From: Hemibagrus wyckioides
Lineage: Eukaryota; Chordata; Actinopteri; Siluriformes; Bagridae
NCBI RefSeq assembly: GCF_019097595.1
Contig: NC_080720.1
Coordinates: forward strand, 17,204,352-17,268,351
Direction of reading: 5' to 3'
Length of the DNA: 64,000 nt
The notes below the pieces were generated by a model that saw only the letters and a list, made by a program, of their open reading frames with translations, had not been told where the DNA came from and did no database searches. Both the position numbers and the translations under genes were made by a program. This document shows positions 49,400 to 61,066 of the stretch, one piece after another (the first letter of the stretch is position 1; every line of letters starts with the position of its first letter).

Positions 49400-49991
49400 T
49401 TGCTGAACATTGCATTCCATCTCATTACAATCCTGCTTTACTATTCTTGGAACCTCCAGTATTCTGGGAAGGCTGTCCACTAGATTTTGGAGTGGGACTG
49501 TGGGGATTTGCTCAAGCAGCCATTAGAGCATTAGTGAAGTCAGGCACTGATGTCGAACAAGGAGGCCTGGAGTGCAATTGGTGTTTCAATTCATCTCAGC
49601 GGTGTTCAGTGAAGTGAAGAGGTCAGGGCTCTCTGCAGGCCACTCCAGTTCTTAAATTGTAAACTTGGCAAACCGTGTCTTCATGGACCTCGCTTTGTGC
49701 CAGGGTCATTCTGGAACAGATTTCGGCTCCTTAGGTCCTTGAAGGAAGCCTGTAATGCTACAGCATACAAAGCCATTCTGTATAATTGTATATATGATCA
49801 ACATTGTGCCAATAGTTTGAGAGTCACATATGCATAGGATGATCACATATTTGCAAATCTTTGGCAATATAATATAAAACATATTGCGAACTCAGGTAAC
49901 TGAATTACCCTATCATTTAGTTTATTTTGGATTATTAAAATGCAATGTTTCAATATCCTTCCCATTACAGCACTTGTTTTGCTACAGGATG
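49400..49991 (-). mobile_element. Tc1-like relic, 3'/middle portion
   Basis: On the + strand, ctgggaaggctgtccac..., ggcactgatgtcgaacaaggaggcctgg and ggctctctgcaggccactcc parallel 41321-41520 of the intact Tc1, so this is the antisense of a diverged transposase middle region. No frame survives. The segment 49622-49991 is repeated at 53084-53452. Confidence 0.65.
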
Positions 49992-50370
49992 ACCTCTTAT
50001 AGCCAATAGCAGATGGTTAATTAACTGAAATTATAAAGCAACCAAATGTTGTCTTAGTGTTAGCCTGGCTTAAAATCTTTATGTTAAACATACAACAGAG
50101 TCATCATGGTCTATGACAGGTAATCAGCTTTTTTGTGAGAGAGCAGAAGTTCAACACAATGGTGGGATTATTCTGGCAAACATCATCATTTATGCCTTCT
50201 CAGGAGACATCCTTCAGTTCCCGGGAAAAATGACCAATATCAAAGATCCCATCAACTCTATGGCCGGTCACATGCACAAGTCCAGTATAAAAAGACTTAA
50301 CTCTTTCTTCTTGTTTTTTAAATTCCCTTTCTACCAGTCATTTTCAGTCAGAGCAATGTGCAATGAACTA

Positions 50371-50409
<39 letters not shown>

Positions 50410-51834
50410 GTCGACAGCCACATCTCCTATTTTGACATTGGTTTGACGACTTTCTGGCAGCAGTCACAAAGACTCTTCTGAATCAATCAAACTTCTTTTC
50501 AAAAATCTTTTCAACTTTTCAAATCTGACATCTCTCTAAAATCACAATACCAGACATTTACATGTTCTGCTATTTCTCTTCTCTTAGTTAAATCAATCTT
50601 GGTTATGTGATCAGCAGAATATGATGTATTATGCCACATGGGTCTAAAACTTTAGCGTTTTGACATTTTGGAATAAAGGTGCAGTAACACAGCAGAAATA
50701 TATTGTAAAGAGGGTTGAGTTTTGATGTGTGTGGTTTTTGGAAAGACCTGAAGAAAATAACTAGCTGCAACAAATATAGACACTGTAAGCAATCATACAC
50801 TAAGCAGAAGAGATTGCTTGGGTGTCTCAAAATAAGCCACCATCAAACCAATCAGTGCCAAAGATATTTAGCTGCAAATTCTTTAGGTACTCAGTTACTG
50901 AGAGAAAAATTAATCTTGCACATAATATTGATCTTTTGGTGGTAGGTGATCACAAATAGACTGCTCACATTCGGTGTGTAGCTTGGGAAGCAGCAGGGTG
51001 CAAGACAGAACACAGATATTCTCACACAGCCAGAGGAATCGATTATTTGACTCAGTCCTTCAGGCCTCCCTTAACAGCAGGATCAGCAGGATCAGATTTT
51101 AGTGAAACAACAGCAGCAGATTATTATTCCTTTTTTTCTTTTTTGATTCCCCAGTGATTAAGTATTCTACGATCAATTGTGTGGATACTCTTTGTAGCTT
51201 TGCAGCTACATTACTGTATATGTTAGAGCAAGAAAAACGCTTATAAGCTTTAAATAAGCAGCGATATCTTCATGATCTATGCTTATTGAAATGACTATGA
51301 GTGATATGTGTTAATACTATGATACCTTGGTAAAATAAAGACATAAGGAACAAAGGTTTCACTACCTCTCTTCATCACCGGAACAATATAAATAAGACAT
51401 CTACATAATGTCATCTACATAATTTTCATAAAGTTCTTCCATCCAGAGGCTTTGTTACACTGCTGGAAGGCCTGGATCAATTACACTGAATGCTGATTAA
51501 TTCAGTGTTAGAGCACCAAATTAAATAAGGACACTTGCAGTAACGTAGCATTTTATGAAGACACTTGCTTCCTTCAAAAAAATAATGTCCAATTTAAATA
51601 AATAAACAAAGTATCTACAGCTTCAATACATAAACACTCCAGCAGTTAAAGTCAGCCTTGTTTTATTACTGAAGTCTCTAAGACTAATAAAACAATTTTC
51701 AGTAGGCCTCTGTGATTTGTTACACAGGGTTTGTGATCTCTGTGATCTCAAGCAATATACTGTACTTATCAGGGTCTATGTTATGAAAAGAAATCATTAT
51801 TCATTGGTTTAGCTTGTACATTGTACACAATGTA
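49992..51834. other. Gene-free stretch
   Basis: Only the TC microsatellite is distinct. An 86-codon frame at 50113-50373 has no recognised similarity. Confidence 0.5.
50374..50406 (+). repeat. (TC)n microsatellite
   Basis: A perfect dinucleotide run in otherwise unremarkable sequence. Confidence 0.9.
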
Positions 51835-52377
51835 CACCGATCAGGCATAACATTATAACCAACCACCTAATATTGTGTTAGTCCCCCTTTTGCTGCCAAA
51901 ACAGCCCTGATCCATCGAGGCCACTTGATCCCTGAAGGTTAACCAGCATTAACTTTTTTTTTAGCAATTTGAGCAACAGTAGCTCATCTGTTGGATCAGA
52001 CCTCATGGGCCAGCCTTCACTCCCCACGTGCATCAATGAGCCTTGGCCGCCCATGACCCTGTCGCTGGTTCACCACTGTTTCTTCCTTGGACCACTTTTG
52101 ATAGATACTGACCACTGCAGACCGGGAACACTGCACAAGAGCTGCAGTTTTGGAGATGATCTGATCCAGTCGTCTAGCCATCACAATTTGGCCCTTGTCA
52201 AACTCACTCAAATCCTTATGCTTGTCCATTTTTCCTGCTTCTAACACATCAACTTTGAGGACCAAATGTTCACTTGCTGCCTAATATATCCCACCCACTA
52301 ACAGGTGCCATGATGAGGAGATCATCAGTGTTATTCACTTCACCTCTCAGTGTTCATAATGTTATGACAGATCTGTG
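51835..52377 (-). mobile_element. Internally deleted Tc1-like element (same family as 55085)
   Basis: Terminal repeats CACCGATCAGGCATAACATT at 51835 and the diverged complement ending at 52377, with TA on both sides. On the minus strand a frame at 52265-52017 keeps the transposase N-terminal domain ([21 protein letters not shown]... to [12 protein letters not shown]). The catalytic part is deleted. It is 543 bp and non-autonomous. Confidence 0.85.
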
Positions 52378-52379
52378 TA

Positions 52380-52592
52380 TATCGTGTGTGGTTTTCTTCA
52401 AACAAACAAGCATATGACTACTCCTTTTGCCATATTGCAAAATGATATAAAAAATGCATGACTGTCTGTTAAACTCCAGTTCACATTAGACTCTTATTAA
52501 AGGAACCTGATATCCAGAGCAGAGGAGAGCAGACATGGTTAATGCCTGCACAATGGCTAATATTACTGAAAGATGGGACTGTGCAGTTAGCT
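52380..52592 (-). repeat. Inverted duplication, left copy
   Basis: Its reverse complement matches 54664-54880 almost throughout (cacagtcccatctttcagta, catgtctgctctcctctgct, tgcattttttatatcatttt). Each copy abuts a Tc1-like 5' terminus at the same TA, so the shared unit includes that junction. Confidence 0.85.
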
Positions 52593-52593
52593 G

Positions 52594-52743
52594 TTTTTCC
52601 TGCTTCTAACACATCAACTTTGAGGACAAAACATTCACTTGCTGCCTAATATATCCCACCCACTAACAGGTGCCATAATGAGGAGATAATCAGTGTTATT
52701 CACTTCACCTCTCACTGCTCATGTTATGCCTGATCAGTATATA
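52594..52743 (-). mobile_element. Solo 5' end of the same Tc1-like family
   Basis: About 150 bp matching 52240-52377: cctgcttctaacacatcaac through aatatatcccacccactaac to a terminal repeat ending gcctgatcagta. It abruptly joins the 52380-52592 inverted-duplication segment at a ttttt run, so it is a recombination remnant and not an insertion. Confidence 0.75.
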
Positions 52744-52854
52744 TTATTGTAAAGCAAGAACTCTGGATTTGAACATCTCAGAAACATGGTTGTAGGTGGA
52801 TTGAGTGGAAATGAATTGCGGTACTTAATTAAATAAGGGTGTGAGTTTGCACTG

Positions 52855-52950
52855 CAATCACCTGTTGTTCCATCCGGGTTGAAATCCTGCCATGTGGGCA
52901 GTGTTTCCAGGATAGGCTCCAGGTCCAGCAACACCTTGACTAATGTAAAG
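52855..52950 (-). repeat. Decayed interspersed repeat fragment
   Basis: gttgttccatccgggttgaaatcc and ccaggataggctccaggtcc are reminiscent of SINE-derived fish repeats. It abuts the (CATC)n segment. Confidence 0.4.
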
Positions 52951-52964
52951 GAAAAAATCCTTCC

Positions 52965-53073
52965 ATCCATCCATCCATCCATCCATTAATTTTCATTAAC
53001 CATATTACCCAGAAAATCCACGTTATAGAGAAAACAATGTAAGCAAGCATATCTTTTAATTATCTTTAGCAAC
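52965..53073 (+). repeat. Left copy of direct repeat with (CATC)n
   Basis: It starts in a (CATC)n run and continues ttttcattaaccatatta ... ttatagagaaaacaatgtaagcaagc ... ttatctttagcaacca. It matches 53447-53580, which carries the same order of sequence, so the two bracket the 53084-53452 segment. Confidence 0.75.
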
Positions 53074-53083
53074 CAGGTCTGTG

Positions 53084-53452
53084 GTCAGGGCTCTCTGCAG
53101 GCCACTCCAGTTCTTAAATTGTAAACTTGGCAAACCATGTCTTCATGGACCTCACTTTGTGCCAGGGTCATTCTGGAACAGATTTTGGCTTCTTAGGTCC
53201 TTGAAGGAAGCCTGTAATGCTACAGCATACAAAGCCATTCTGTATAATTGTATACAATATATAATATAATATCAACATTGTGCCAATTGTTTGAGAGTCA
53301 CATATGCATAGGATGATCACGTATTTGCAAATCTTTGGCAATATAATATAAAACATTACTCAGGTAACTGAATCGCCCTATCATTTAGTTGATTTTGGAT
53401 CACTGAAATGCAATCTTCACATTACAGCGCTTGTTCTGCTACAGGATGACCA
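53084..53452 (-). repeat. Second copy of 49622-49991
   Basis: About 370 bp of close similarity in the same orientation (ggccactccagttcttaaattg, catatgcataggatgatcac, gctacaggatgacc at the end). It carries the tail of the Tc1 relic and unrelated sequence. It is bracketed by two copies of a (CATC)n-plus-100-bp segment (52965-53073 and 53447-53580). Confidence 0.8.
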
Positions 53453-53580
53453 TCCATCCATCCATCCATCCATCCATCCATCCATTTTCATTAACCACAT
53501 TACTCTGGAAATCCACTTGTTATAGAGAAAACATTGCAAGCAAGCAATCATATCTCTTTTAATTATCTTTAGTAACCAGT
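53447..53580 (+). repeat. Right copy of direct repeat with (CATC)n
   Basis: A longer (CATC)n run, then ttttcattaaccacatta, ttatagagaaaacattgcaagc and ttatctttagtaaccag. It is diverged by a few substitutions and small indels from the 52965 copy. Confidence 0.75.
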
Positions 53581-53739
53581 TTATCCTCCATATCCTGAAT
53601 GGGATACAAAGCCGAAATATTGATATCTAGATAAACACACGTAACCTTATCTAGTTTCCCCACAACTATGGCATTAACTAGTATATTCGCTGGTAATGTG
53701 TGGTGCTTGAGGTTGTGATGGCTCTGCCAGTGTAATCAC

Positions 53740-54007
53740 CAGCAGCTTGTGGTGCGCGCGTGAGCGTAACTGCCGCTGTGCGCGGGAAGCGCGTGACAGG
53801 ACTGCGCCTATTGGAGCAGAGAGAGGAGGCTGAGCTACACTCTGTACAACAAGCCCAGCCTGCCGGTGAGGACAGTCACGCTCCTGTACGGTTAGGAAAG
53901 ATTACTCGAATATAGCCTGTCGGTTTTTGGTTATATAACACTTTCTGGACATTATTATCGCGAAAACGGTTAGTGAGGAAAACTGGGCTGGGAGAGCACC
54001 TGTCCGA

Positions 54008-54042
<35 letters not shown>

Positions 54043-54094
54043 CATCCCGCTGAAAGCACAGAGCAAACCCAGCTAAGCGTTTTCACACACTGAG
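53740..54094 (+). promoter_or_regulatory. CpG-rich promoter and noncoding first exon of a second gene
   Basis: A sharply bounded GC/CpG-rich block (gcgcgcgtgagcg, ctgtgcgcgggaagcgcgtg) is followed by an inverted CCAAT box (attgg, 53810-53814), a GA/TC-rich leader with a TC run at 54010-54042, and a strong donor: ctgag then gtaagaaa from 54095. No long open frame begins here, so it looks like a 5' UTR exon of a + strand gene with a long first intron. The gene is not identifiable because no coding exon was recognised from here to 64000. Confidence 0.55.
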
Positions 54095-54885
54095 GTAAGA
54101 AAGTACTTCTTTTGCCTACACCTTCCCGTACACAATGTAATATATATTCACTTTGCTACATCACTCTAAAAAAGCAAAAAAAACCCAAAAAAAACAAAAA
54201 CCCCTACAATACTAAACTGTATCTTTCTGTGTCGCTGCGGTGTTACTGTTATCTTTCACCTGTTTATGTACATACACTGTAATTAATACCCCTTCACATG
54301 CACCAATGCACATTCTCATTTAAAGGCTTTACTATTTCCCCATTCCTGTGTAAAATATAGAAGTAATCGTGCCTTTTGTCTGAGAGTGTGGTCCTCTGGT
54401 TATTCTTTCTAAATGACAAGAGGAACTCGGCTATAGTTAAAGCTCCTTTCTTGTCTGAATAATCAGGACATGGTGAGTAAACTTATCTGGAGATAGCTAG
54501 CAGGTTTGTCTGGAAGTGGTGTGTCTGGTGTGGTTTGTCTGGAAGTGGTGTCAGAAATGAATATTTGTTTTAAGTGTTTCATGTGTTGGGATTTTTCAGC
54601 TTAAGCAAGGTTTTGCACAGGAGCTTTTAAATGTTTCATGTGTCTGATGTTCTGTAAGGAATAAAACAGCTAACTGCACAGTCCCATCTTTCAGTAATAT
54701 TAGCCATTGTGCAGGCATTAACCATGTCTGCTCTCCTCTGCTCTGGGTATCAGGTTCCTTTAATAAGAGTCTAATGTGAACCGGAGTTTAACAGACAGTC
54801 ATGCATTTTTTATATCATTTTGCAATATGGCAAAAGCCGTAGTCATATACTTGTTTGTTTGAAGAAAACCACACACGCTATACAC
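54095..54885 (+). other. Probable intron sequence after the second first exon
   Basis: AT-rich sequence with an A-rich stretch near 54170-54205. From about 54664 it is the inverted copy of 52380-52592. No coding exon is visible. Confidence 0.4.
54664..54880 (+). repeat. Inverted duplication, right copy
   Basis: The inverted partner of 52380-52592. The 2.07 kb between the copies holds the CpG-rich promoter/first exon at 53740-54094 and the 53-kb repeats. Confidence 0.85.
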
Positions 54886-55079
54886 CAGGGGTGTCTAATC
54901 TTATCCAGAAAGGGCCAGTGTGGGTGCAGGTTTTCATTCCAACCAAGCAGGAGCTACACCTGATTCCAACTGGCTAATCAACAGATTGGCTTTCAGTAGA
55001 CTCAGGTGTGGCTTCTGCTCAGTTGGAATGAAAGCCTGCACCCACACCGGCCCTTTGCGGATAAGATTGGACACCCCTG
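54886..55079. mobile_element. hAT-type MITE inserted in a Tc1 terminal repeat
   Basis: A 194-bp fold-back element with terminal repeats CAGGGGTGTCTAATCTTATC and its complement, the arms pairing for about 55 bp each. It is flanked by an exact 8-bp duplication, ctatacac (54878-54885 and 55080-55087), which fits the hAT nTnnnnAn pattern. The duplicated target contains the TA and first three bases of the Tc1-like element at 55085, so this insertion is younger. No transposase is encoded. Confidence 0.88.
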
Positions 55080-55084
55080 CTATA

Positions 55085-56295
55085 CACCGATCAGGCATAA
55101 CATTATGAGCACTGAGAGGTGAAGTGAATAACACTGATGATCTCATCATGGCACCTGTTAGTGGGTGGGATATATTAGGCAGCAAGTGAACATTTTGTCC
55201 TCAAAGTTGATGTATTAGAAGCAGGAAGAATGGGCAAGCGTAAGAATTTGAGTGAGTTTGACAAGGGACAAATTGTGATGGCTAGACCACTGTATCAGAG
55301 CATCTTCAAAACTGCAGCTCTTGTGCAGTGTTCCCGGTCTGCAGTGGTCAGTATCTATCAAAAGTGGTCCAAGGAAGAAACAGTGGTGAACCAGTGACAG
55401 GGTCATGGGCAGCCAAGGCTCATTGATGCACGTGGAGAGCGAAGGCTGGCCCGTGTGATCCGATCCAACAGACAAGCTACTGTTGCTCAAACTGCTGAAG
55501 AAGTTAATGCTGGTTCTGATAGAAAGGTGTCAGAATACACAGTGCATCACAGTTTGTTGTATATGGGGCTGCATAGCCGCAGACCAGTCAGTGTGCCTAT
55601 GCTGACCCCTGTGCACCGTCCAAAAGCACCAACAATGGGCATGTGAGCATCAGAACTGGACCACAGAGCAATGGAGAAGGTGGTCTGGTCTAATGAATCA
55701 TGCTTTCTTTACATCATGTGAATGGCCGGGTGCATGTGTGTCACTTACCAGGGGAACACATGGCACCAGGATGCACTATGGGAAGAAGGCAAGCTGGCAG
55801 AGGCAGTGTCATGCTTTGGGCAATGTCCTGCTGGGAAACCTTGGGTCCTGCCATTAATGTGGATACTTTGATATGTACCACCTACCAAAGTATTGTTGCA
55901 GACCATGTACATCTCATGGAAACAGTATTCCCTGATGGCTGTGGCCTCTTTCAGCAGGATAAAATGCTGTACCACAAAGCAAAAATGGTTCAGGAATGGT
56001 TTGATAAGCACAACAACAAATTTGACGTGTTGACTTGGCCTCCAAATTCCCCAAATCTCAATCTAATGGAGCATCTTTGGGATGTTAAGAACAAACAAGT
56101 CTGATCCATGGAGGCTCCACCTCACAACTTAGAGGACTTGAAGGATCTGCTGCTAGCATCATAGTGCCAGATATCACAGCACATCTTCAGGGATCTAGTG
56201 GATCCATGACTCGATGGGTCAGGGCTTTTTTTTGCCAGCAAAAGGGGACCAACACAATATTAGGCAGGTGGTCATTATGTTATGCCTGATCGGTG
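55085..56295 (+). mobile_element. Tc1-like element, full length but degenerate
   Basis: The terminal repeats start CACCGATCAGGCATAACAT (55085) and end in its complement (56295), with TA at 55083-55084 and 56296-56297. It is about 1.2 kb, the typical Tc1 length. The left terminus was split by a hAT-type MITE, so CAC of the original end also lies at 54883-54885. It is the longest member of a family also seen at 40925-42701, 51835-52377 and 52594-52743. Confidence 0.88.
55228..56190 (+). pseudogene. Tc1-like transposase pseudogene
   Basis: It reads from [18 protein letters not shown] (55228) through a helix-turn-helix ([16 protein letters not shown]) to a catalytic half at 55700-56104 with FQQDKMLYH (second aspartate) and PNLNLMEHLWD (glutamate). 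It has several stops and frameshifts, for example between 55390 and 55450 and near 55630-55700. The first catalytic aspartate region reads WSNES, so the aspartate itself is lost. It is inactive. Confidence 0.85.
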
Positions 56296-56869
56296 TATAT
56301 TTTTATTGAAATGTTCATGATGTGTTTAATGATTCTTTTGCCAGTTTGTTGTTTGATGCTGTGTTTTCATTATTCCTGTGAGAAGTTAGCAGACGCACTG
56401 ATGTCACACAGGGAACACTGCACAGAGATTGCACAAGATATGATTTTTCGAAGGAGAAAAAACATCAATAATATCAAACCCAAGATATAAAATGCACATT
56501 TTACTGTTAGCAGCTGAAAAGGAGGAAAAGCTTTTTTTTTTTTTTGCTCACTGTTTTTCAATTACATTCGGTGTCATATTAATATGATGATTAGATAATG
56601 ACATCACAAGTGTGATGGTGCTGATGCATGAAAGTTGAAGTTTTGGACGCTGATGTGTTTGATGACTAGAGATGACTAGGTGAGCAAGCTGGAGAGGTTA
56701 AAGAACTATAGAGCTGCTGCATCAAAATTTTAGAGATGATGCAGAAGTGGGAACTTGGAGCCTGGAATGACATTATTGTTTTTACCATGTATTCCAGCTA
56801 CAGTGGGAAAAAAACATGGACACCTTTATTATTCATCTTTTGTTAGAAACAAGCTAGACAGTGGGCAGG

Positions 56870-57135
56870 CTTAATGATTAGGATGTATCTCCGGGGTTGG
56901 GGGTTCGATTCCCGCCTCCATCCTGTGTGCACTCAGTTTGCTGTTTCTTGAGTTTCCTCCAGGCACTCTGATTTCCTCTCCCAGTTCAAAGACATGTGTT
57001 GGAGGCTGATTGCCATCTCTAAATTGTGTGCACAATTGTGCCCTGTTCAGTTCATCCGTCCAGGCTGTCTCTTACCTTGTGCACTGGGTCCCATCAACCC
57101 TGTGTAGGATAAGCGGTATAGAAGGATGGATAGGT
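56870..57135 (+). repeat. tRNA-derived SINE with intact box B
   Basis: It contains an exact box B consensus, ggttcgattcc (56902-56912), after a decayed head. The body (tttcctccaggcactctgat, agttcaaagacatgtgt, ctctaaattgtgtg) and end (ggataagcggtatagaaggatggatgg-like) are typical of a teleost SINE. Confidence 0.7.
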
Positions 57136-60100
57136 CTGAATGATGTAAAACAAATACTACCTGGATGTAAGGAATTGTGAGTTATGACCTGTGTAAACAC
57201 AGCATAAACCCTATGTGGTACTACTGTTGGCATAGTGGAACAGCATTGTGGGTAATACAGGAAAATATTAATAAAAGTGAAAATAGCATGTTGAACATGT
57301 TGCATTAAAAATGTCCACTAAGCATTGTAAGATTATGTTACATGTTAATTACACAGGTTAATATTCAAGTTGTTTAGAATGGAGTTTTCTGTTAGAGCTT
57401 ATCTAATAGGTATGCTTTTTTGTCTAAGCTTTTGACAGTGTGCATTAAGGTGACTGCAATCAGAGCAAAATGCTTCCACCCGATATCAGGCAAGCTGAAT
57501 ATATTTTCTGCTGCCATCTCTTCCACTAATGCACAAGCTGTTGTTTACTTCCTTTTCTCCCTTGTTAGTACCTGCACAGCATCTGCTGAAGAACGTCCAG
57601 TTGAAGCCATCACATTCTCCGTGTACATCTTGTCAGAAACTGCACTAACGGATCGAGTGTCGGCTTAATTGCTTGTGTAAGGTGCCTGTAGACAGAGATA
57701 TCTGAATTTTTTACTATACATAGAGTGAGTAGCCCAGATTGTGTTTACAGAGGACTGCTTCATTAAAGAAGGTAGTCAGGAAAGCTGATAAATTAGGCCA
57801 CATAAGTGAATAGCTTGGTACATTTCCTATTTTTCTCTTGAATTTTCTCTGCATTTCTGCTGCCTCTCTCCTTCTCCTACATGTCTCACACTCTCAAATC
57901 TTTGTCTATTTCTGACTCTGTTTCATATTTCTCATGGTCAGTGCTGCTCTCATCTGATGAAGAGTCTATGAAAAGATTTGGGTAGATGATGCTGAGGGCT
58001 GGAGCTATTAAAGGTACCAGTGATTTCTTGCTCTCTCTGTGACCTTGCCAGTGTAATTGCCAGTTGAGCGTTTCTGCAGAGGAAAACACTATCGACCGCT
58101 CAGTTTAGCAACTAGTCAAGGCTGTGGGTTGAGTGTAATTGAAGGAGTGTGTGTGGAGAACCACAAAATAATATAGCTTGGATGAATTAATGGACTATAG
58201 AGTGGACCATTAGAAGGAATTTTTTTTCTGCTGAAACAAAACAATAATAAAATTAAATGTAGAAATACTGAAACAAAAATTAACCCTGAACAGTCTCTAT
58301 ATTAATCTTTATATTTAACACAAGATCTGCCAGATTTACCTTCTCAAAAATGGTGAGTGAGAAGAAGGAGCTTTTATTCCTAGGTAGATCCTAAGAGAAA
58401 AACCTGACTGTTATCTCTTAAACCTATGGTGATTCATATAGCTGGCGTATTTTGGCACCAAGTGAATGAACCCCCCATTTCAACCAACTACTCCTTGCAT
58501 GCTGGGGTGGTGACCAGTTGTGTAGTGTGCACCGTACAGCAATGTGATTTTCTTAGTCTGCCAGTGAACAATAACCGAGCCTGTGTTTTCTTCAAGCATT
58601 TTTCAACAATGACATGTAGACTGTGAACCCCTCTGCTACTAGATGCAGTAAAGCGCTAGGAAAAATTGATCAGAGCCTGAGAGGAAATCAAATTAATCTC
58701 TGATTCCAGTTCTATTATCCATCTGGGTATGTGGGAGTGCGAGGACAAAATGTAAGCACAATAACATTGCTTCTATAAGAACCTTTTTGGCTCCTCAATC
58801 AACATTTCCCAGGTTTCCTGTATTTATGTTTCCTTACAAAGTGGTCACATGAAAGACAGGCTCTGGCGCTTACTTTCTTGAGAAAGCCGGATTTGGGGAT
58901 TTGAGGGATTTTCAGACTCGCTTTGGCAAGGATCTCCTCAGGTGAAAGGTGGAGTAGTGTGCACACCTTTACAACAATGCTGAATGCAAATAGTACAAGA
59001 TGGGCAGTGTGGAATGGTCAATGATTCGGCAGTTTTTGAAAAGTGTAGTGTGTACTTTTCCTTTCATAACTTAGATCTTGCAACACATTGCTCATGTTAA
59101 ACCTCATTTCTAGTTGCTGGTCAAGAACAGACAGTAAAGGCAAAACCCAGGTTTTTAAGGAAGTTTAGATTTTAATGCTGTGATATAAACTTTAGTGCTG
59201 CGTATGAACTGTGCTTTGCCATGATTTTGGACTACAAATTTCACTTGTGTGCAGTGTTCATGTTCATTTATTGTATGAGTCTTAGCAAAAAGATAATTGC
59301 TTGAAAGTGTTGCTATGCTGCTTCTCTTTAGGCCAGTTCTCTCCTATGTGGTTTTACATATGAGGATTTATGTTTGGTAGCAAATAAAAGCCATAGTATT
59401 TGGAGACAAGGCCACACTTCAGGGTTTTTGATCACTTTAGACGGCGTGGTTTTTTTTTAATTTTTTTATTTTACACAGCGAAGGCAATCAAGGCCAAACG
59501 AATTGCAGACTATCTGTAGGGGGAGGGGGAGAGAACAAAATGGTCTGCCTTAGAGCACAAAAATCTGCTCTTCAAGCAACACATCAAAAAAAAAAAAAAA
59601 ACATCTTTGTGTCAACCTGATATCACCCCTGAATGAGCTTTAACAAATCCTGGGGCATTCTAGAGAAAATCAATCTGCCCATTGCCTGTTTCTACATTAG
59701 TACAATAGAATTATTTAAGACAGGCCAATTTAGAGATCCTCTGTCCTCTGCAGATATGATGTTAAACACAATCAGCACATTCTCTCTCACTGATGGACTT
59801 ATCACGATTAGAAAAGGAGACGAAATAGATTGCTTTGGAATTGATTTTCTGGTAGTTCTTGCTCTGTAGTCTGGATCTTTTCTTTTCTGCTGTAATGGAT
59901 GAGAGAAACCTACATTCTTCAGAGATACTGTTCAAATGAGGGTGTAATGATTTCAATTTTAGTTAAAGAGACTGGATCAGGATGCACATATTCATAAGTC
60001 ATGCTATAAAACCGAGACATCAACATGTGCACAAGTGAGGTTGGTTTTAAAACAGTTGCTTTTCTTATTTCTTATTCTGCATTTATATTTTAATGCTGTC

Positions 60101-60852
60101 AGAGAGTAAATCATCCCAGAGAGCATCTATCACCAAAAGTCACCACACTGATGAGGGGTTGGACTCATGTTAGAGACAGCCAATGTTTAGCAGAAGGAAC
60201 TGCTGAATAAAATATGTAAAGTATCTTATAAATGGTATCCATGAAACCATAGCATTGTGACACATAGTTGAAACATTTTGTTTGGTAAGGTTAAGGCATC
60301 TGAGATGCACAATCTTTTGAAATTGTTTGAATTTTAAGAAAAAAAGAAAAGAAACAAAACTAAAAGCAACAACAAAAATAGCATTGCCAATTCCCTAAGG
60401 CTCGGCACGCCAGTGGAAGATTTAATAGACCAGAAGGGTCATTTTAAAGGGAAACATAGCTCTTTGCCTTATACAGTATAGATTGTAGATTGTTGTATTG
60501 CAATTACCATTCAGAGACTCGATGCCGAACCTTTCATAATAGATGAGAAATATTTTAGCTGGTATGAACATTATTTAAACATATATTTATATATATAAAA
60601 TATTTATACAAAAGAGGGATAGCTGTTTTCTGGAAGATACAGTTTAAAGCAGTGGTTCTTTTAAAGCCAACAACGGCTAGATTAAGATCAACAAGAACTT
60701 GCGAGCCACACTACCACAGTATACACAAACATTAAACTAAACTACTTTTAAGCCATTCACAGTTACTATAATATATTTTAACTATAATTACTATATTTTA
60801 TCAAATTCATTTAGGCTTACCTTTCAATAGGATGGATGTACTTGTTTTTCGG

Positions 60853-61066
60853 AGCAGTGGTAACTCAAGTGGTTAAGACTCTGGGTCGTTGCCCATTGCC
60901 ACCATTGGGCCCTTGAGTAAGGCCCCTAGCCCACCCTGCTCCAGGGGCACTGCATTTTGGCTTACCCTGCACTCTGACCCCAACTCCCAAGGATGGGATA
61001 TGTGAAGAAATAATTTCACTGTGCAGTAATGTATATGTGACAAATAAAGACAACTTAACTTAATTG
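60853..61066 (+). repeat. SINE family shared with 43978-44190
   Basis: A tRNA-like head (gtggtaactcaagtggttaagactctgg) followed by the body and a tail of gacaaataaagacaactt. The two copies in this window are in opposite orientations and moderately diverged. Confidence 0.75.

Noticed and set aside
56902..56912. Perfect tRNA box B considered as a tRNA gene
   Set aside because: No matching box A and no cloverleaf arms; it belongs to a SINE.
57420..57668. 82-codon frame considered as exon of the second gene
   Set aside because: No acceptor/donor pair in frame and no similarity that I recognise.
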